Shown here: positions 20,492 to 22,140 of the stretch, piece after piece
Numbering within the stretch: position 1 is the first letter of the stretch
Layout: every line of letters starts with the position of its first letter
Origin: Hyphochytrium catenoides
Lineage: Eukaryota; Sar; Hyphochytriomycetes; Hyphochytriales; Hyphochytriaceae
Length of the DNA stretch: 22,140 bases
Reading direction: 5' to 3'
Assembly (NCBI GenBank): GCA_900088475.1
Contig: FLMG01004307.1
Location: 26,101 to 48,240, forward strand
Notes under the pieces: generated by a model
Database searches by the model: none
Seen by the model: the letters and a program-made list of their open reading frames with translations, nothing else
What the model was told of the DNA's origin: nothing
Translations under genes and position numbers: made by a program

Positions 20492-21763
20492 CTAAGCGGA
20501 GGAAGAGCAGGGTTGCACCTCCTCGGCCTTCTTGCCGTCGACGTCGTTGTCCCAGAGTAAACCGTCGTTGTTGGGCCCTTCCCAGCACCAGTTCCTCAAG
20601 CCCTTCCAGCTCTCCTCAAAGATTTCATCGTCTCTATCCATCTCTAGCATGGCGAAGATGAGGTCTTCCACTAGCAGTCGCCTCTCCTTTTTCTCTTTCT
20701 TCTCTCCCTCTTTCTCTCTCTCATCTTCCTCTTTCTCTGCTGGTTCTCTTCCAAATTTATGCTGAGCATTGCCTTCTTCCTTCTCTCGAGCTGTCAGATG
20801 ACAGAAAGTAGACGATAGAGGGCTCAGTAGGGAAGCCAATGGAAGGAAGAAGGTGCTGTCTAGGCCCAGGTAGGACATCGAGGGACTCACAGCTTTCCAG
20901 AGACGAAGAGAGACTAGCTGCAAGTAGCTCCAGATCCCACGGAGACCTCTGGAGAGAAGACGAAGGACGGGTTGACTGGCCTTCCATAGTTTGCGTCCCT
21001 GTCTCTTCAGCTTCCTTACCATCCTTCTGCCACGGATCTTCACTCTCTTCCGCAGCTTCTTCAGCAACTTCATGGTCCTTTTCCCTACTACCAAGGGCGA
21101 ACATTCATCGGCGGAGGAAGAGAGAAGTTGGACCCGCAAAATTAGAGGTATGAGCCCATAGAGATGAAGCATCGAGGTGACGCTCCAGATAACGATCTTG
21201 AGGGCGCTCTCTCTGTTACCGATCTCAGCTATGATCAGCTCCATTCTCTCTTCTAGCTTACCAATGTCAGGGGAAAAGGAAGATGAGGAGGACGCGGTGG
21301 TACCAACGTCAAAGTGATAGAAGAGCGCTAAGAGAGAGAAGAACTCAATGCTCTTCACTTCTGACCCGGAGAGATAGAGCAGAGCACGCACTAGAAAGAG
21401 AACAGAGGTACCATGAGGAAGAGGCTTTCTGGAAGCGTCCACCGCGTAGATGAACCCAAGGAGAAGCAGCCAGTAGGCCGTGGGAAGAGCAGGGGGAAGA
21501 TCAGCTTGTTGCTGCTGCTGGGCGTCTCCATTTTCTTCCTGAAAGGTGCAGAAAAGAAGAGAGTTTGTTTGCGTCTGCCGCTGCGAGAGACATTCGGATC
21601 TTGCCCTGCTGGACCAGAGAGAACTCAGCCAATAGCCCAGGATGAAGTTGAGAACCAGCGTAAGGAGCAGGAAGACGGCGTAACCCTTCGCGGAAGAGTC
21701 CAGCATCTCCTTCTTCCTCACGTTTCTCTCTCTTAGTTCCCGGCGGATCATGGTCTCTTCGTT
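20492..21763 (-). CDS. Multi-pass membrane protein of unknown function
   Basis: One long open frame from ATG 21751 to the stop at 20492-20494 (419 residues). The N-terminus is basic and hydrophilic (MIRRELRERNVRKKEML). Hydrophobic helices lie at ~23-46, ~91-106, ~114-128 and ~184-207. A strongly basic stretch follows (~225-256), then an amphipathic region with Trp/Leu (~260-285), a hydrophobic patch (~296-315) and an acidic/basic tail (~320-357). A Gln run at 78-82 comes from CAG repeats. The frame continues upstream of the ATG to a TAG acceptor at 21764-21766. A preceding segment ending at 21899 before GTAAGA (GPSIVRTA) joins in phase across a 135-bp intron, so the true N-terminus may lie further upstream. 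The family is not recognised; a role in an internal membrane is possible. Confidence 0.62.
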   Translation of the reverse strand, partial: NEETMIRRELRERNVRKKEMLDSSAKGYAVFLLLTLVLNFILGYWLSSLWSSRARSECLSQRQTQTNSLLFCTFQEENGDAQQQQQADLPPALPTAYWLLLLGFIYAVDASRKPLPHGTSVLFLVRALLYLSGSEVKSIEFFSLLALFYHFDVGTTASSSSSFSPDIGKLEERMELIIAEIGNRESALKIVIWSVTSMLHLYGLIPLILRVQLLSSSADECSPLVVGKRTMKLLKKLRKRVKIRGRRMVRKLKRQGRKLWKASQPVLRLLSRGLRGIWSYLQLVSLRLWKAVSPSMSYLGLDSTFFLPLASLLSPLSSTFCHLTAREKEEGNAQHKFGREPAEKEEDEREKEGEKKEKKERRLLVEDLIFAMLEMDRDDEIFEESWKGLRNWCWEGPNNDGLLWDNDVDGKKAEEVQPCSSSA

Positions 21764-21898
21764 CTATGCTTCTCAAGGCAGATATTGCGCGAACGATGGC
21801 AATAGATGTCTCTCACGATGGGGAAGTTAGCTGTCTGCTCTCAGTAGGAAGCACAAGAGTAAACTGCTATGGAGTGAGATCTTTTCGTGGGTTCTTAC

Positions 21899-21990
21899 GG
21901 CCGTCCTGACGATTGACGGGCCTTCGAAGTGAGATGTCGTGCCTGCTGGCGACGCTTCGACGGAGATAGCGGCGCGCGAGGGCGCAACGG
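21899..21990 (-). other. Possible 5' exon of the membrane-protein gene
   Basis: An open minus-strand segment (VEASPAGTTSHFEGPSIVRTA) ends at a GTAAGA donor (21898-21893). It would join the next exon in phase 0, giving SIVRTA followed by NEETMIRREL. No in-frame ATG is seen before a stop near 22003, so a further acceptor or exon would be needed. The high coordinate is approximate. Confidence 0.35.
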
Positions 21991-22140
21991 CATTTCTCTT
22001 TTCCGTTTAGTTTCCTTGCTGTTGCAGGGTACAAATAGAGTGCTTTCTTCTCTCATAGAAGGACGGTGTAGTGGGCTGGGTGTGATATATATCTGCTGTC
22101 TCCGACCATCGATTGGGGCTGAAGCTATGTGATGATGATG
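21991..22140. other. Right end of window, nothing secure
   Basis: About 150 bp with no supported gene, ending in a short GATGATGATG run. The plus-strand frame 21929-22132 shows no family features. Confidence 0.4.

Noticed and set aside
1-22140. CRISPR arrays, operons, insertion sequences, tRNA or rRNA genes
   Set aside because: Introns and gene types show a eukaryotic nuclear region; I saw no regular spaced repeats, transposase motifs or structured RNA genes.

Overview
This is eukaryotic nuclear DNA. Its genes are broken by many short spliceosomal introns (about 66 to 340 bp), it carries long (CT)n/(GA)n tracts, and it contains one assembly gap of 56 N. The organism is probably a unicellular eukaryote with motile cilia or flagella, because the left third encodes an axonemal dynein heavy chain of the DNAH1 type. 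An Integrator subunit and a family-typical aspartyl/asparaginyl beta-hydroxylase add little phylogenetic resolution. I cannot name the lineage; a flagellated protist such as a stramenopile or alveolate is an inference only.

Layout, left to right. (1) 1-6446, minus strand: the N-terminal ~1690 residues of a DNAH1-like dynein heavy chain in eight exons, running off the left edge just after the AAA1 Walker B motif. (2) 6447-7467: no secure gene; a long CT tract and two short overlapping minus-strand ORFs. (3) 7468-9815, minus: a spliced gene for a ~473-residue basic protein with a WWPA (PWWP-like) motif, probably nuclear, function unknown. (4) 9816-10541: a 0.7 kb divergent intergenic region with a small tandem repeat. 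(5) 10542-14862, plus: INTS6, the VWA-domain subunit of the Integrator complex, in about ten exons interrupted by the N gap at 11922-11977. (6) 15093-16918, minus: an aspartyl/asparaginyl beta-hydroxylase, convergent with INTS6 and separated from it by 230 bp. (7) 17338-19857, minus: a CT-rich region with a chain of exon-like, mostly phase-compatible segments, probably one or two genes of unknown function. (8) 19858-20491: no secure gene; it holds a 45-bp tandem duplication. (9) 20492-21763, minus: a multi-pass membrane protein of unknown function with a possible extra 5' exon at about 21899-21990.

The genes do not form a pathway; this looks like an ordinary stretch of a compact protist chromosome. 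Exon boundaries were placed by hand, using reading-frame phase and remembered similarity to the DNAH1, INTS6 and AspH families. For those three genes the joined phases agree throughout, except at INTS6 exon 4. The points most worth a second look are the repeated AAG acceptors and GTC donors, the strand orientation of the purine/pyrimidine tracts, the G/S-rich insertion in the INTS6 VWA domain, the unrecognised WWPA protein, and the cryptic spliced gene at 17.3-19.9 kb. I did not find a convincing new multi-gene system.
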